A model generated the notes under the pieces. The model searched no databases and was not told where the DNA came from. It saw only the letters and a list, made by a program, of their open reading frames with translations. Positions 1 through 9,616 of a DNA stretch of 64,000 nt are shown in pieces. Origin of the DNA: Pseudomonas guariconensis (lineage in GTDB: Bacteria; Pseudomonadota; Gammaproteobacteria; Pseudomonadales; Pseudomonadaceae); the NCBI RefSeq assembly GCF_015680235.1, contig NZ_JADLJL010000022.1, positions 1 through 64,000 on the forward strand, in the 5' to 3' direction. The number at the start of each line of letters is the position of its first letter. The first letter of the stretch is position 1. Made by a program: the position numbers and the translations under genes.

Positions 1-72
1 AGCCGGCTCCCACTGGATCCGGGTTGGCACGCTCGGGGTGGGAGCCGGCTTGCCGGCGATAGGGCCGGTACC
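1..72. repeat. REP pair (inverted)
   Basis: The truncated left arm AGCCGGCTCCCA at the window edge faces a full right copy (GGAGCCGGCTTGCCGGCGA at about 41-59) followed by TAGGGCCGG. It lies just downstream of the minus-strand fumC stop, the usual place for a pseudomonad REP pair. Confidence 0.85.
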
Positions 73-85
73 GTCAATACATCAT

Positions 86-1480
86 CTAACCTTTGGCGCC
101 TGGGGCCAGCATGTTCTCCGGCCTCACCCACTGGTCGAACTGCTCGTTGGTCAGGTACTTCAGTTCCAGCGCCGCCTCACGCAGTGTCTTGCCTTCGCCA
201 TAGGCCTTCTTGGCGATCTCCGCGGCCTTGTCGTAACCAATGTGCGGGTTCAGCGCCGTCACCAGCATCAGCCCACGCTCCAGGTGCGCGGCCATCTGCT
301 CGGCGTCCGGCTCGATACCCGCCACGCAATGCTGCTGGAAGTTGCGGCAACCGTCGGCCAGCAGCTCGATCGACTGCAGCAGGTTATGAATGATCACCGG
401 CTTGAACACGTTCAGCTGCAAATGCCCCTGGCTCGCGGCAAAGCCGATGGCGGCATCGTTGCCCAGCACCTGGCAGGCCAACATCGACAGCGCCTCGCAC
501 TGGGTCGGGTTGACCTTGCCCGGCATGATCGAGCTGCCCGGCTCGTTGGCCGGCAGGCGCACCTCGGCCAAGCCTGCCCGCGGGCCGGAGCCGAGCAGGC
601 GCAGGTCGTTGGCGATCTTCATCAGCGCCACGGCGAGGGTCTTGAGGGCGCCGGCCAGGGTGGTCAAGGGCTCATGGCCGGCGAGGGCGGCGAACTTGTT
701 CGGCGCGGTGACGAAGGGCAGGCCCGACAGCGCCGCCAGCTCTGCAGCGATGGCCTCGGCGAACCCGTGCGGGGCATTCAGGCCCGTGCCTACCGCGGTG
801 CCGCCCTGGGCCAGCTCGCACACCGCCGGCAGGCTGGCGCGGATCGCCCGTTGGGCGTAGTCGAGCTGGGCGACGAATGCCGACAGCTCCTGGCCGAAGG
901 TGATGGGCGTAGCGTCCATCATGTGGGTGCGGCCGGTCTTGACCAGGTGCTGGTGACGCGCCGAGAGCTCTGCCAGCCCCGCCGACAGCTCGGCGATCGC
1001 CGGCAGCAGCTTATGATGCACCGCCTGGGCGGCGGCGATGTGCATGGCGGTAGGGAAGCAGTCGTTGGAGCTCTGGGAGCGGTTGACATGGTCGTTCGGG
1101 TGCACCGGCGCCTTGCCGCCACGGCCCTTGCCGGCCAGCTCGTTGGCGCGGCCGGCGATCACCTCGTTGACGTTCATGTTGCTCTGGGTGCCGCTGCCGG
1201 TTTGCCAGACGACGAGCGGGAACTGGTCGTCATGTTCACCTGCGAGCACTTCGTCGGCAGCCTGCTCGATGAGCCGGGCGATGTCCGCCGGCAGGTCGCC
1301 GTTGCGGTCGTTGACGCGCGCGGCGGCCTTCTTGACCAGGGCCAGGGCGTGCAGCACGGCCAGGGGCATGCGCTCCTTGCCGATGGCGAAGTTGATCAGC
1401 GAACGCTGGGTCTGCGCGCCCCAGTAGGCGTCCTCTGGAACTTCGACCGGGCCCAGGCTGTCTGTCTCGATACGGCTCAT
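86..1480 (-). CDS. fumC: class II fumarate hydratase
   Basis: 464 residues, the usual length of class II fumarases (fumarate to L-malate, TCA cycle, cytoplasmic homotetramer, no Fe-S cluster). Visible family motifs are [10 protein letters not shown] (about 95-104), [14 protein letters not shown] (about 127-140), the TGRTHMMDA stretch with the catalytic His (about 186), and the signature [11 protein letters not shown] (about 315-325) on the flexible loop with the catalytic Ser. The order fumC, DUF2059, bolA, trhO matches the P. aeruginosa fumC2 neighbourhood, so this is probably the second, stress-linked fumarase of the genome. It is transcribed away from the rest of that group. Confidence 0.97.
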   Translation of the reverse strand: MSRIETDSLGPVEVPEDAYWGAQTQRSLINFAIGKERMPLAVLHALALVKKAAARVNDRNGDLPADIARLIEQAADEVLAGEHDDQFPLVVWQTGSGTQSNMNVNEVIAGRANELAGKGRGGKAPVHPNDHVNRSQSSNDCFPTAMHIAAAQAVHHKLLPAIAELSAGLAELSARHQHLVKTGRTHMMDATPITFGQELSAFVAQLDYAQRAIRASLPAVCELAQGGTAVGTGLNAPHGFAEAIAAELAALSGLPFVTAPNKFAALAGHEPLTTLAGALKTLAVALMKIANDLRLLGSGPRAGLAEVRLPANEPGSSIMPGKVNPTQCEALSMLACQVLGNDAAIGFAASQGHLQLNVFKPVIIHNLLQSIELLADGCRNFQQHCVAGIEPDAEQMAAHLERGLMLVTALNPHIGYDKAAEIAKKAYGEGKTLREAALELKYLTNEQFDQWVRPENMLAPGAKG

Positions 1481-1634
1481 ACTGCGTTCACTCCTTTGTC
1501 AGTCCGAAACCGCAGTTTAGGCCCTGAATCGACAGAGCGGTTCCGTCGCTCGTCGCGCCACTTGAGCACTGTGCCCGCTGCGGCGCAGAATGCTCTTCTC
1601 TGAGGTAACCCCTCCCTCTCTTGAAGGAAATGCA

Positions 1635-2162
1635 ATGACCCGTCTCCGTGCCCTTTGCGCCGCCGCCGCCGTTACCCTGGCCTTCGCCAGCGGCCAGGTC
1701 CTGGCCGCCACCGCCAGCCACAACGCCGCCGCGGAAAAATTCCTGACCCTGGCCAACGCCGACAAGCTGGGCACCCCGGTCTACATGCAGGTCCAGCAAA
1801 TGTTCGCCCAGCGCTTCGCCCAGACCAAGGCACCTGCCTCCAAGCAAGCCGTGCTGGAGAGCTACCAGGCCAAGGCCAACGCCGCCCTGGACAACGCCAT
1901 CGGCTGGAACAAGATCAAGCCGGACATGGTCAAGCTGTACACCGACACCTTCACCGAGGCCGAGCTCAAGGACCTGGTCAAGTTCTACGAATCGCCCCTG
2001 GGCCGCAAGGTCATGCGTGAGATGCCCAAGGTCACCCAGCAGTCGGCCCAGATGACCCAGGCCAAGCTCGAGCCGGCGGTACCGGTGGTCAACAAGCTGC
2101 TCGACGACATGACCAAGGAACTGGACCCGAACGCCGGCAAGGCCGCACCCGCGAAGAAGTGA
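1635..2162 (+). CDS. DUF2059 family secreted protein
   Basis: 175 residues. The N-terminus (MTRLRALCAAAAVTLAFASGQ) ends at an AxA-type cleavage site near VLAAT, so export to the periplasm is likely. The body is helical and Lys/Ala-rich and matches the DUF2059 pattern, including the FYESPLGRKVM segment near residues 117-127; the molecular role of this family is not known. The ATG at 1635 follows GAAGGAAATGCA and is preferred over upstream in-frame starts because it begins the signal peptide. It sits 10 bp upstream of the bolA-like gene and is probably co-transcribed with it. Confidence 0.88.
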   Translation: MTRLRALCAAAAVTLAFASGQVLAATASHNAAAEKFLTLANADKLGTPVYMQVQQMFAQRFAQTKAPASKQAVLESYQAKANAALDNAIGWNKIKPDMVKLYTDTFTEAELKDLVKFYESPLGRKVMREMPKVTQQSAQMTQAKLEPAVPVVNKLLDDMTKELDPNAGKAAPAKK

Positions 2163-2172
2163 GTAACGCCCG

Positions 2173-2469
2173 ATGAGCATGCAGCAACGCATCGAACAGC
2201 AGCTGGCGCCGCTGGCCACGCAGCACCTTGAAGTGCACAACGAAAGCCACATGCACAGCCGTGGCCAGGAGACCCACTACAAGGCGGTGCTGGTCAGCGA
2301 GCAGTTCGCCGGGTTGAACAGCGTCAAGCGCCACCAGAAGGTCTACGCCACCATGGGTGAGCTGATGGGGCAGATCCATGCCCTGGCCATCCACACCTAC
2401 ACGCCTGAGGAATGGGCGGCGGTGGGTGTCGCGCCGGCCTCGCCGGTGTGCGCGGGCGGCGGGCACTGA
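2173..2469 (+). CDS. BolA family protein
   Basis: 98 residues with the BolA fold signature: N-terminal helix QQRIEQQLAPL, the LEVHNESHMHS stretch, KAVLVSEQFAG, then RHQKVYATMGELM and the closing ALAIHTYTPEEW. BolA proteins work with monothiol glutaredoxins in Fe-S handling and affect envelope and stress responses. The neighbour order equals that of P. aeruginosa bolA (PA0857 region). It is 10 bp from the DUF2059 gene, which suggests one transcript. Confidence 0.93.
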   Translation: MSMQQRIEQQLAPLATQHLEVHNESHMHSRGQETHYKAVLVSEQFAGLNSVKRHQKVYATMGELMGQIHALAIHTYTPEEWAAVGVAPASPVCAGGGH

Positions 2470-2508
2470 ATCCTTTCGGTCGTTCTGATACAATCCGCGT
2501 CATTCCCT

Positions 2509-2628
2509 GGGGGCCGCTGCGCGGCCCATCGCCGGCAAGCCGGCTCCCACAGGTCCAGTGCAGCGCTTGATGGCTGCGCCGAACCTGCGGGGGCCGGCTT
2601 GCCGGCGATGGGCTGTGCAGTAGCCCCC
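2509..2628. repeat. REP pair between bolA and trhO
   Basis: Two inverted REP cores (CGCCGGCAAGCCGGCTCCCA and GGGGCCGGCTTGCCGGCGA) flank a spacer of about 40 bp, with a GGGCCGCTGCGCGGCCC hairpin on the left shoulder. A TACAAT hexamer at 2489-2494 lies upstream, so the REP pair may sit in the trhO leader. Confidence 0.85.
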
Positions 2629-2686
2629 ATGCTTTTGTAGAACCCGGTCCGCCCCTTACGAGGGCGACCACCTGGAGAATCGATTC

Positions 2687-3619
2687 ATGACCCAAGCTAT
2701 CGTCGTGGCGGCGCTGTACAAGTTCGTCACCCTGGAAGACTACGTCGAGCTGCGCGAGCCGCTGCTCAAGACCATGGTCGACAACGGCGTCAAAGGCACC
2801 TTGCTGCTGGCCCTCGAAGGCATCAACGGCACCGTCTCGGGCACCCGTGAAGGCATCGACGGCCTGCTCGCCTGGCTGCGCAGCGACTCGCGCCTGGTGG
2901 ACATCGACCACAAGGAATCCTACTGCGACGAGCAGCCGTTCTACCGCACCAAGGTCAAGCTCAAGAAAGAGATCGTCACCCTGGGCGTGCCGGGCGTGGA
3001 CCCGAACCACAAGGTCGGCACCTACGTCGAGCCCAAGGACTGGAACGCCCTGATCAGCGACCCCGAGGTGCTGCTGATCGACACCCGCAACGACTATGAA
3101 GTGGCCATCGGCACCTTCAAGGGCGCCATCGACCCCAAGACCGAGACCTTCCGCCAGTTCCCCGAGTACATCAAGGCCAACTTCGACCCCAGCAGGCACA
3201 AGAAGGTTGCGATGTTCTGCACCGGCGGTATCCGCTGTGAAAAAGCCTCCAGCTACATGCTCGGTGAAGGCTTCGAGGAGGTCTATCATCTTAAGGGCGG
3301 CATCCTGAAATACTTCGAGGAAGTGCCTCAGGAAGAAAGCCTCTGGGACGGCGACTGCTTCGTCTTCGACAACCGCGTCACGGTGCGCCATGACCTGACC
3401 GAGGGCGAGTACGACCAGTGCCATGCCTGCCGCCACCCGATCAGCGTGGAGGACCGTGCGTCCGAGCACTATTCGCCAGGCATCAGTTGCCCGCATTGCT
3501 GGGACAGCCTGAGCGAGAAGACCCGGCGCAGCGCCATCGACCGGCAGAAGCAGATCGAGCTGGCCAAGGCGCGCAACCTGCCTCACCCGATCGGTTACAA
3601 CTACAAAGCCGAGGCTTGA
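2687..3619 (+). CDS. trhO: tRNA uridine(34) hydroxylase (rhodanese domain)
   Basis: 310 residues, typical of YceA/TrhO, which makes 5-hydroxyuridine at tRNA position 34. The N-terminal ferredoxin-like domain (about 1-115, with [13 protein letters not shown]) is followed by a rhodanese domain with [11 protein letters not shown] and the active-site loop [12 protein letters not shown] (Cys near 177). A C-terminal Cys-rich segment has CHACRHPI and ISCPHC, as in the family. The start follows GGAGAATCGATTC. It is separated by only 4 bp from the next gene, suggesting coupling with the DsbA-like gene. Confidence 0.95.
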   Translation: MTQAIVVAALYKFVTLEDYVELREPLLKTMVDNGVKGTLLLALEGINGTVSGTREGIDGLLAWLRSDSRLVDIDHKESYCDEQPFYRTKVKLKKEIVTLGVPGVDPNHKVGTYVEPKDWNALISDPEVLLIDTRNDYEVAIGTFKGAIDPKTETFRQFPEYIKANFDPSRHKKVAMFCTGGIRCEKASSYMLGEGFEEVYHLKGGILKYFEEVPQEESLWDGDCFVFDNRVTVRHDLTEGEYDQCHACRHPISVEDRASEHYSPGISCPHCWDSLSEKTRRSAIDRQKQIELAKARNLPHPIGYNYKAEA

Positions 3620-3623
3620 CTGC

Positions 3624-4256
3624 ATGTCCGCACGCCTGCTGTATGTGATGGACCCGATGTGCTCCTGGTGCTGGGGCTTCGCCCCGGTGGCCGAGGCGCT
3701 GATCGCCCAGGCCCGTGAGGCCGGCGTGCCGACGCGCCTGGTGCCCGGCGGGCTGCGTTCGGGCAGCAGTGCCCTGGACGCCTCGACCCGTCGCTACATC
3801 CTCGAGCACTGGCAGGCGGTCGCCGAGGCCACCGGCCAGTCCTTCCGCTTCGAAGGCGCCATGCCCGATGGCTTCGTCTACGACACCGAGCCAGCCTGCC
3901 GCGCCCTGGTGGCCGCCCGCGAGCTCGACGCCGAGCGGGCCTTGCCGCTGCTGGGGGCGATCCAGCGGGCGTTCTACGAGCAGGGTGTGGACGTCACCCG
4001 CGCCCCGCAATTGGTGGAGCTGGCCGAGCAGGCCGGTTTCGACCGTGCGCGGTTCGCCGAGGCGTTCTCCAGCGCCGACATTCGCGCCGCCACCGCAGCC
4101 GACTTCAGCTGGGTGCAAGACCTCGGCATCGCCGGCTTCCCGACCCTGCTGGCCGAACGCAATGGCCAGCTGGCCCTGCTGACCAACGGCTACCAGCCGC
4201 TCGAGCGCCTGCAGCCTCTGCTCGGCCGCTGGCTGCAGCAGGCCGCTTGTGCTTGA
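3624..4256 (+). CDS. DsbA family (FrnE-like) thiol oxidoreductase
   Basis: 210 residues. The redox motif CSWC lies at the extreme N-terminus within MDPMCSWCWGF, and the helical insertion and C-terminal GFPTLLAERNG (cis-Pro region) fit the DsbA/FrnE thioredoxin fold. There is no signal peptide, so it is predicted to be cytoplasmic, unlike true periplasmic DsbA. It follows trhO by 4 bp and its 3' end overlaps the ABC transporter start by 8 bp. The substrate is unknown. Confidence 0.9.
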   Translation: MSARLLYVMDPMCSWCWGFAPVAEALIAQAREAGVPTRLVPGGLRSGSSALDASTRRYILEHWQAVAEATGQSFRFEGAMPDGFVYDTEPACRALVAARELDAERALPLLGAIQRAFYEQGVDVTRAPQLVELAEQAGFDRARFAEAFSSADIRAATAADFSWVQDLGIAGFPTLLAERNGQLALLTNGYQPLERLQPLLGRWLQQAACA

Positions 4257-6081
4257 CCTGCCAGGGTCGTCCGACCCTGTGCCGGGGAAGGCCCCCGCTG
4301 TGGCCGATCGATTGAGCTGGGCCGAAATCCGTCGCCTGGCCCTGCACCACAAGAAAGCCCTGTGGACCGCTAACCTGGTGGCGGTGCTCGCCGCCTTGTG
4401 CAGCGTGCCGATCCCTTTGCTGCTGCCGTTGCTGGTGGACGAAGTGCTGCTGGGCCATGGCGACGCCGCGCTCAAGTGGATGAACCACTTCTTGCCCGGC
4501 AGCTGGCAGGTGGCGGCCGGCTACATCGGCCTGATGCTCTTCGCGACCCTCTGCCTGCGCCTCGCCGCGCTGGCCTTCAACGTGGTCCAGGCCAAGCTGT
4601 TCGCGGGCCTGGCCAAGGACATCGTGTACCGTTTGCGCATCCGCCTGATCGAGCGACTCAAGCGCATCTCCCTCAAGGAATACGAAAGCCTGGGCAGCGG
4701 AACCGTGACCACGCACCTGGTCACCGACCTGGACACGCTGGACAAGTTCGTCGGCGAGACCCTGAGCCGCTTCCTGGTGGCCGTGCTCACCCTCACCGGC
4801 ACGGCGGCCATCCTCATCTGGATGCACTGGCAGTTGGCCATGCTGATCTTGCTGTTCAACCCGCTGGTGATCTACTTCACCGTGCAACTGGGCAAGCGGG
4901 TCAAGCATCTGAAGAAGCTGGAGAACGACAGCACCGCGCGTTTCACCCAGGCGCTGGCCGAAACCCTGGATGCCATCCAGGAAGTGCGCGCCGGCAACCG
5001 CCAGGGGTACTTCCTCGGCCGCCTCGGCCTGCGGGCCCGCGAGGTGCGCGACTATGCCGTGGCCTCGCAGTGGAAGAGCGACGCCAGCGGCCGTGCCAGC
5101 GGGCTGCTGTTCCAGTTCGGCATCGATATCTTCCGTGCTGCGGCCATGCTCACGGTGCTGTTCTCCGACCTGTCCATCGGCCAGATGCTGGCGGTGTTCA
5201 GCTACCTGTGGTTCATGATCGGGCCGGTGGAACAGCTGCTCAACCTGCAGTACGCCTACTATGCTGCCGGCGGCGCCCTGAGCCGGCTCAATGAATTGCT
5301 GGCGCGGGCCGACGAGCCCCAGTACCCGGCGGCCGTGGACCCCTTCGGTGGGCGTGATACGGTCGGCATCGAGGTGCGCGACCTGCGTTTCGCCTATGCC
5401 GAGGAGCCGGTGCTGGAGCACCTGAACCTGTCCATCGCCGCCGGCGAGAAGGTGGCGATCGTCGGTGCCAGTGGCGGAGGCAAGAGCACCCTGGTGCAAC
5501 TGCTGCTGGGCCTGTACAGCGCCCAGGCCGGGACCATTCGTTTCGGCGGCGCGAGCCTTCAGGAGATCGGCTACGAGACCCTGCGCGAGAATGTCGCGGT
5601 GGTGCTGCAGCACCCTTCGCTGTTCAACGACAGCGTGCGCGCCAACCTGACTCTGGGCCGCGACTGCAGCGACGAGGCCTGCTGGCAGGCCCTGCGTATC
5701 GCCCAGTTGGACGCCACCATCGCCGCCTTGCCTCAGGGCCTGGACAGTGTGGTGGGGCGCTCCGGCGTGCGTCTGTCGGGCGGCCAGCGCCAGCGCCTGG
5801 CGATCGCCCGGATGATCCTGGCCGAGCCCAAGGTGGTGATCCTCGACGAAGCCACCTCGGCCCTGGACGCCGCCACCGAGTACAACCTGCATCAGGCCAT
5901 GGCGCGCTTCCTGAGTGGGCGTACCACGCTGATCATCGCCCACCGGTTGTCTGCGGTTAAACAGGCCGACCGGGTGCTGGTGTTCGACGGTGGACATGTG
6001 GCCGAGGATGGCGACCACCAGCAGCTGATCGCCGAGGGTGGGCTGTATGCCAAGTTGTATGGGCATTTGCAGCAGACCTGA
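4249..6081 (+). CDS. ABC exporter, fused membrane and ATPase domains (MsbA-like)
   Basis: 610 residues. The N-terminal membrane domain (about 35-330, six predicted helices) is joined to an ATPase domain with Walker A GASGGGKST (about 405-413), signature LSGGQRQRLA (about 510), Walker B VVILDEATSAL and the H-loop IIAHRLS. This is the half-size type IV exporter layout; the exported substrate cannot be told from sequence. GTG at 4249 overlaps the upstream gene by 8 bp, implying translational coupling. The same gene precedes rbdA in P. aeruginosa (PA0860 position). Confidence 0.93.
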   Translation: MLDLPGSSDPVPGKAPAVADRLSWAEIRRLALHHKKALWTANLVAVLAALCSVPIPLLLPLLVDEVLLGHGDAALKWMNHFLPGSWQVAAGYIGLMLFATLCLRLAALAFNVVQAKLFAGLAKDIVYRLRIRLIERLKRISLKEYESLGSGTVTTHLVTDLDTLDKFVGETLSRFLVAVLTLTGTAAILIWMHWQLAMLILLFNPLVIYFTVQLGKRVKHLKKLENDSTARFTQALAETLDAIQEVRAGNRQGYFLGRLGLRAREVRDYAVASQWKSDASGRASGLLFQFGIDIFRAAAMLTVLFSDLSIGQMLAVFSYLWFMIGPVEQLLNLQYAYYAAGGALSRLNELLARADEPQYPAAVDPFGGRDTVGIEVRDLRFAYAEEPVLEHLNLSIAAGEKVAIVGASGGGKSTLVQLLLGLYSAQAGTIRFGGASLQEIGYETLRENVAVVLQHPSLFNDSVRANLTLGRDCSDEACWQALRIAQLDATIAALPQGLDSVVGRSGVRLSGGQRQRLAIARMILAEPKVVILDEATSALDAATEYNLHQAMARFLSGRTTLIIAHRLSAVKQADRVLVFDGGHVAEDGDHQQLIAEGGLYAKLYGHLQQT

Positions 6082-6087
6082 ACACCT

Positions 6088-6136
6088 CCTGTGGGTGCGA
6101 GCTTGTCCCGCGATTGGCCGCGCAGCGGCCCCTACC
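6088..6136. repeat. single REP
   Basis: A variant core (GTGGGTGCGAGCTTGTCCCGCGA) is followed by a GGCCGCGCAGCGGCC hairpin between the ABC transporter and rbdA genes. Confidence 0.75.
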
Positions 6137-6230
6137 AGGCTCTAAAATACCCGTCGAACCCCTGGCAAATGGCCTACGCTGTGCTTGTCTGGGTCGACAT
6201 ACGCCTTTCTGCCTCGGTGACAAGGATTAC

Positions 6231-8687
6231 ATGAAGGGAAATCGGACTTTCGAAACGCCGAAGTTGCTGGGCATCACCTGGCCCTTCGTCGCCGTTGTGA
6301 TTTTCCAGGTGCTGCTGGGCAGCATGAGCCTTTATGCCATGTCTGCCGTGCGCGCCTATGTGGCGGGCGAAAGCCTGTGGTCCAAGGCCCAGAAAGACGC
6401 CATCTACTACCTCAGCCTGTACGCCGACACCCGCGACGAGCGCACCTATCAGCGCTACCTGCAGGCGACCGAGGTGCCCAAGGGCGACCGCGAGTTGCGC
6501 CTGGCGCTGGACCAGTCCAACCCGGACGAGGAGGCCGCGCGCAAAGGCATCCTGCAAGGCGGAAACCACCCCGACGACGTTGCCCGGATCATCTGGTTCT
6601 ATCGCAACTTCCGCCACATCAGCTACATGGAAACGGCCATCGCGTACTGGGACATCGGCGATGACTACCTGCGCCAACTGGACGTGGTGGCCAACGAAAT
6701 GCGCGCAGGTTTCACCCAGGGCCAAGTCACCCCGGCCGAAGTGAATGCCTGGCGGGCCCGCATCGTTGCCATCAATGAAGGCGTGACGCCGGCCGCCAGG
6801 GCTTTCAGCAATGCCCTCGGAGAAGGTTCACGCATGCTGCTGCGCGTGCTGCTGATCACCAACCTGGCCACGGCCCTGTTCTTGATCAGCATCGCCTGGC
6901 GCCGTTCGAGCAAACTGCTGGCCCAGCGCCAGGCATTCGCCCACGCTCTACAGGCCGAGCGCGAGCGCGCGCAGATCACCTTGCAGTCGATCGGCGACGC
7001 GGTGATCACCACCGATGTCGACGGCATCATCGTCTACATGAACCCCGCCGCCGAACTGCTCACCCACTGGCCGGCCGGCCAGGCCCAGGGGATGCCCCTG
7101 GCAGCGTTGTTCAGCCTGGTGGACGAACATGCCGAGCACGACAACCGCACCCTGGTCGAGCAGGTGCTCAGCGGCAGCCTCAAGGGCGGTTCCGAGCATG
7201 GCCGGCTGATCCAACGCCTGGATGGCAGCACGGTGTCGATCAACCTGGTGGGGTCGCCGATCTACAGCGACAACAAGGTCACTGGCCTGGTGCTGGCGCT
7301 GCACGACATGACCCAGGAGCGCCAGTACATCGCCAACCTGTCCTGGCAGGCGACCCACGATGCCTTGACCGGCCTTGCCAACCGCCGCGAGTTCGAATAC
7401 CGCCTGGAACAGGCGCTCAATGGCCTGACCCGCCAGGCCGGGCGGCATTCATTGATGTTCCTGGACCTGGACCAGTTCAAGCTGGTCAACGACACCAGCG
7501 GCCATGCCGCCGGCGATGAGCTGTTGCGGCATATCTGCGCGGTGCTGCAGGCGGGCCTGCGCGAAGGCGACACCCTGGCGCGCCTGGGCGGCGACGAATT
7601 CGGCGTGTTGCTGGAAAACTGCCCGCCGGAGCAGGCCGAGCGCATCGCCGAGCAACTGCGCCAGGCTGTGCAGACCCTGCATTTCGTGTGGAAGGGCCGG
7701 CCCTTCGTCACCACCGTGAGCGTCGGCCTGGTGCACCTCGCCCAGCCGGCCGGCACCCTGGAGGCCTCCCTGCGTGCTGCCGACATGGCCTGCTACATGG
7801 CCAAGGAGAAGGGGCGCAACCGGGTGCAGGTGTACCACCCCGACGACAGCGAACTGTCCCTGCGCTTCGGCGAGATGGCCTGGATCCAGCGCCTGCACGT
7901 GGCCCTGGAGGAAAACCGCTTCTGCCTGTATGCCCAGGAGATCGCCCCGCTGACCGCCATCGAAGGGCCGGGGCACCTGGAGATCCTGCTGCGCCTGCAT
8001 GACGAAAGCGGCCGTACCATCCTGCCCAGCAGCTTCATCCCCGCCGCCGAGCGCTACGGCATGATGACCGCCCTGGACCGCTGGGTGGTGCGCAACGTGT
8101 TCCAAATTATTCGCCAGGCGCTGGACGAAGGCCGTGATGGGCCTCTGGCGATGTGCGCCATCAACCTGTCGGGCTCGAGCATCGGCGACGACAAGTTCCT
8201 GGAGTACCTGCAGCGCTTGTTCGAGGAGTTCCGCATACCGCCGCGGCTGGTGTGTTTCGAAATAACCGAGACCAGCGCAATCGCCAACCTGGGCAGTGCC
8301 ATTCGCTTCATCAACGAATTGAAGGGCCTGGGTTGCAAGTTCTCCCTGGACGACTTCTGTGCCGGGATGTCGTCGTTCGCGTACTTGAAACATCTGCCTG
8401 TAGACTTCTTGAAGATCGACGGAAGTTTCGTCAAAGACATGCTCGATGACCCCATCAACCGCGCCATGGTCGAGGTGATCAATCACATCGGCCATGTCAT
8501 GGGCAAGCGGACCATCGCCGAGTTCGTCGAGACGCCGTTGATCGAACAGGCGTTGCAGGAGATCGGCGTGGATTATGCCCAGGGTTACCTCATCGAGCGG
8601 CCGCAGGTGTTCACCTGCGACAGCCTGCAGCGCCAACGAATAGCCGCAAGGCCCCTGTTGCACCGGGCGCCTGGGACCTTTCGTTAA
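6231..8687 (+). CDS. rbdA: membrane PAS-GGDEF-EAL cyclic-di-GMP enzyme
   Basis: 818 residues. TM1 is near 13-35, a periplasmic sensor region follows to about 200, and TM2 (LLITNLATALFLISIAW) is near 205-225. A PAS domain (about 245-360) precedes a GGDEF domain with intact GGDEF (about 453) and an RxxD inhibitory site (REGD) five residues before it. The EAL domain has ExL (LEILLRL), NLS, FEITET, DDFCAG, LKIDGSFVKD and YAQGY, so the phosphodiesterase residues look complete. Size, layout and neighbours match P. aeruginosa RbdA (PA0861), a biofilm-dispersal phosphodiesterase. ATG at 6231 follows AAGGATTAC. Confidence 0.92.
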   Translation: MKGNRTFETPKLLGITWPFVAVVIFQVLLGSMSLYAMSAVRAYVAGESLWSKAQKDAIYYLSLYADTRDERTYQRYLQATEVPKGDRELRLALDQSNPDEEAARKGILQGGNHPDDVARIIWFYRNFRHISYMETAIAYWDIGDDYLRQLDVVANEMRAGFTQGQVTPAEVNAWRARIVAINEGVTPAARAFSNALGEGSRMLLRVLLITNLATALFLISIAWRRSSKLLAQRQAFAHALQAERERAQITLQSIGDAVITTDVDGIIVYMNPAAELLTHWPAGQAQGMPLAALFSLVDEHAEHDNRTLVEQVLSGSLKGGSEHGRLIQRLDGSTVSINLVGSPIYSDNKVTGLVLALHDMTQERQYIANLSWQATHDALTGLANRREFEYRLEQALNGLTRQAGRHSLMFLDLDQFKLVNDTSGHAAGDELLRHICAVLQAGLREGDTLARLGGDEFGVLLENCPPEQAERIAEQLRQAVQTLHFVWKGRPFVTTVSVGLVHLAQPAGTLEASLRAADMACYMAKEKGRNRVQVYHPDDSELSLRFGEMAWIQRLHVALEENRFCLYAQEIAPLTAIEGPGHLEILLRLHDESGRTILPSSFIPAAERYGMMTALDRWVVRNVFQIIRQALDEGRDGPLAMCAINLSGSSIGDDKFLEYLQRLFEEFRIPPRLVCFEITETSAIANLGSAIRFINELKGLGCKFSLDDFCAGMSSFAYLKHLPVDFLKIDGSFVKDMLDDPINRAMVEVINHIGHVMGKRTIAEFVETPLIEQALQEIGVDYAQGYLIERPQVFTCDSLQRQRIAARPLLHRAPGTFR

Positions 8688-8731
8688 AAAGGAGCCGTCC
8701 GGATGATCACGTGATTCAAGGAGCTTGAAAA

Positions 8732-9517
8732 GTGATTGATACATTCGTTCGGATCGGTCCTCTGATGGACCCTGCAAGCTACCCCGCCTGGGCCCAGCAA
8801 CTGCTCGAAGACTGCCGCGAAAGCAAGCGGCGGGTGGTGGAACATGAGTTCTACCAGCGCCTGCGCGATGGCGAGCTCAAGCAGCAGACCATTCGCCAGT
8901 ACCTGATCGGTGGCTGGCCGGTGGTCGAGCAGTTCTCCCTGTACATGGCCCACAACATCACCAAGACCCGCTATGCCCGCCACCCCGGCGAGGACATGGC
9001 GCGGCGCTGGCTGATGCGCAACATCCGCGTCGAACTCAACCATGCCGACTACTGGCTGCACTGGTGCCAGGCCCATGGCGTGAGCCTGGCCGACCTGCAG
9101 GCCCAGGAGGTGCCGCCGGAGCTCAATGGCCTCAACGACTGGTGCTGGCGGGTGTGCGCCACCGAGTCGCTGGCGCTGTCGATGGCCGCCACCAACTACG
9201 CCATCGAAGGCGCGACGGGTGAGTGGGCGGCTTTGGTGTGCTCGACCGACACCTATGCCCAAGGCTTCCCAGACGCGATTCGCAAGCGGGCGATGAAGTG
9301 GCTGAAATTGCATGCCCAGTACGATGATGCGCACCCCTGGGAGGCGCTGGAGATCATTTGCACGCTGGCCGGGGAGAACCCGACCTTGGGGCTGAGGAAC
9401 GAGCTGCGCAGGACCATCTGCAAAAGCTATGACTGCATGTTCCTCTTCCTCGAGCGGTGCATGCAGCTGGAAAATCGCCAGCAAGGGCGGATGAGGCCCG
9501 CATTGGCGGCAGGCTGA
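8732..9517 (+). CDS. TenA/PqqC-like helical-bundle protein
   Basis: 261 residues, all helical, resembling TenA/PqqC-fold proteins (EHEFYQRLRDGEL, IRQYLIGGWPVVEQF, VELNHADYWLHW, CATESLALSMAATNYAIEG). The conserved His and Glu positions recall the iron-binding redox branch of the family, but no specific reaction can be assigned. The GTG at 8732 is chosen because AAGGAG lies 8 nt upstream; an in-frame ATG at 8765 lacks such a site. It follows rbdA by about 45 bp, as in P. aeruginosa. Confidence 0.85.
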   Translation: MIDTFVRIGPLMDPASYPAWAQQLLEDCRESKRRVVEHEFYQRLRDGELKQQTIRQYLIGGWPVVEQFSLYMAHNITKTRYARHPGEDMARRWLMRNIRVELNHADYWLHWCQAHGVSLADLQAQEVPPELNGLNDWCWRVCATESLALSMAATNYAIEGATGEWAALVCSTDTYAQGFPDAIRKRAMKWLKLHAQYDDAHPWEALEIICTLAGENPTLGLRNELRRTICKSYDCMFLFLERCMQLENRQQGRMRPALAAG

Positions 9518-9519
9518 CG

Positions 9520-9600
9520 GCCCAATCGCCGGCAAGCCGGCTCCCACGGGTTCCTGAGTGGCACGATCGGGGTGGGAGCCGGCTTGCCGGCGATTGCATC
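9520..9600. repeat. REP pair
   Basis: Inverted cores ATCGCCGGCAAGCCGGCTCC and GGAGCCGGCTTGCCGGCGAT flank a spacer of about 30 bp between two convergent genes. Confidence 0.9.
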
Positions 9601-9616
9601 AGCCCAGGCAGAGCCC

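Noticed and set aside
4105..6066. A 653-codon antisense frame over the ABC transporter
   Set aside because: A shadow of the GC-rich sense gene, with His/Gln/Gly-rich low-complexity translation and no start signal.
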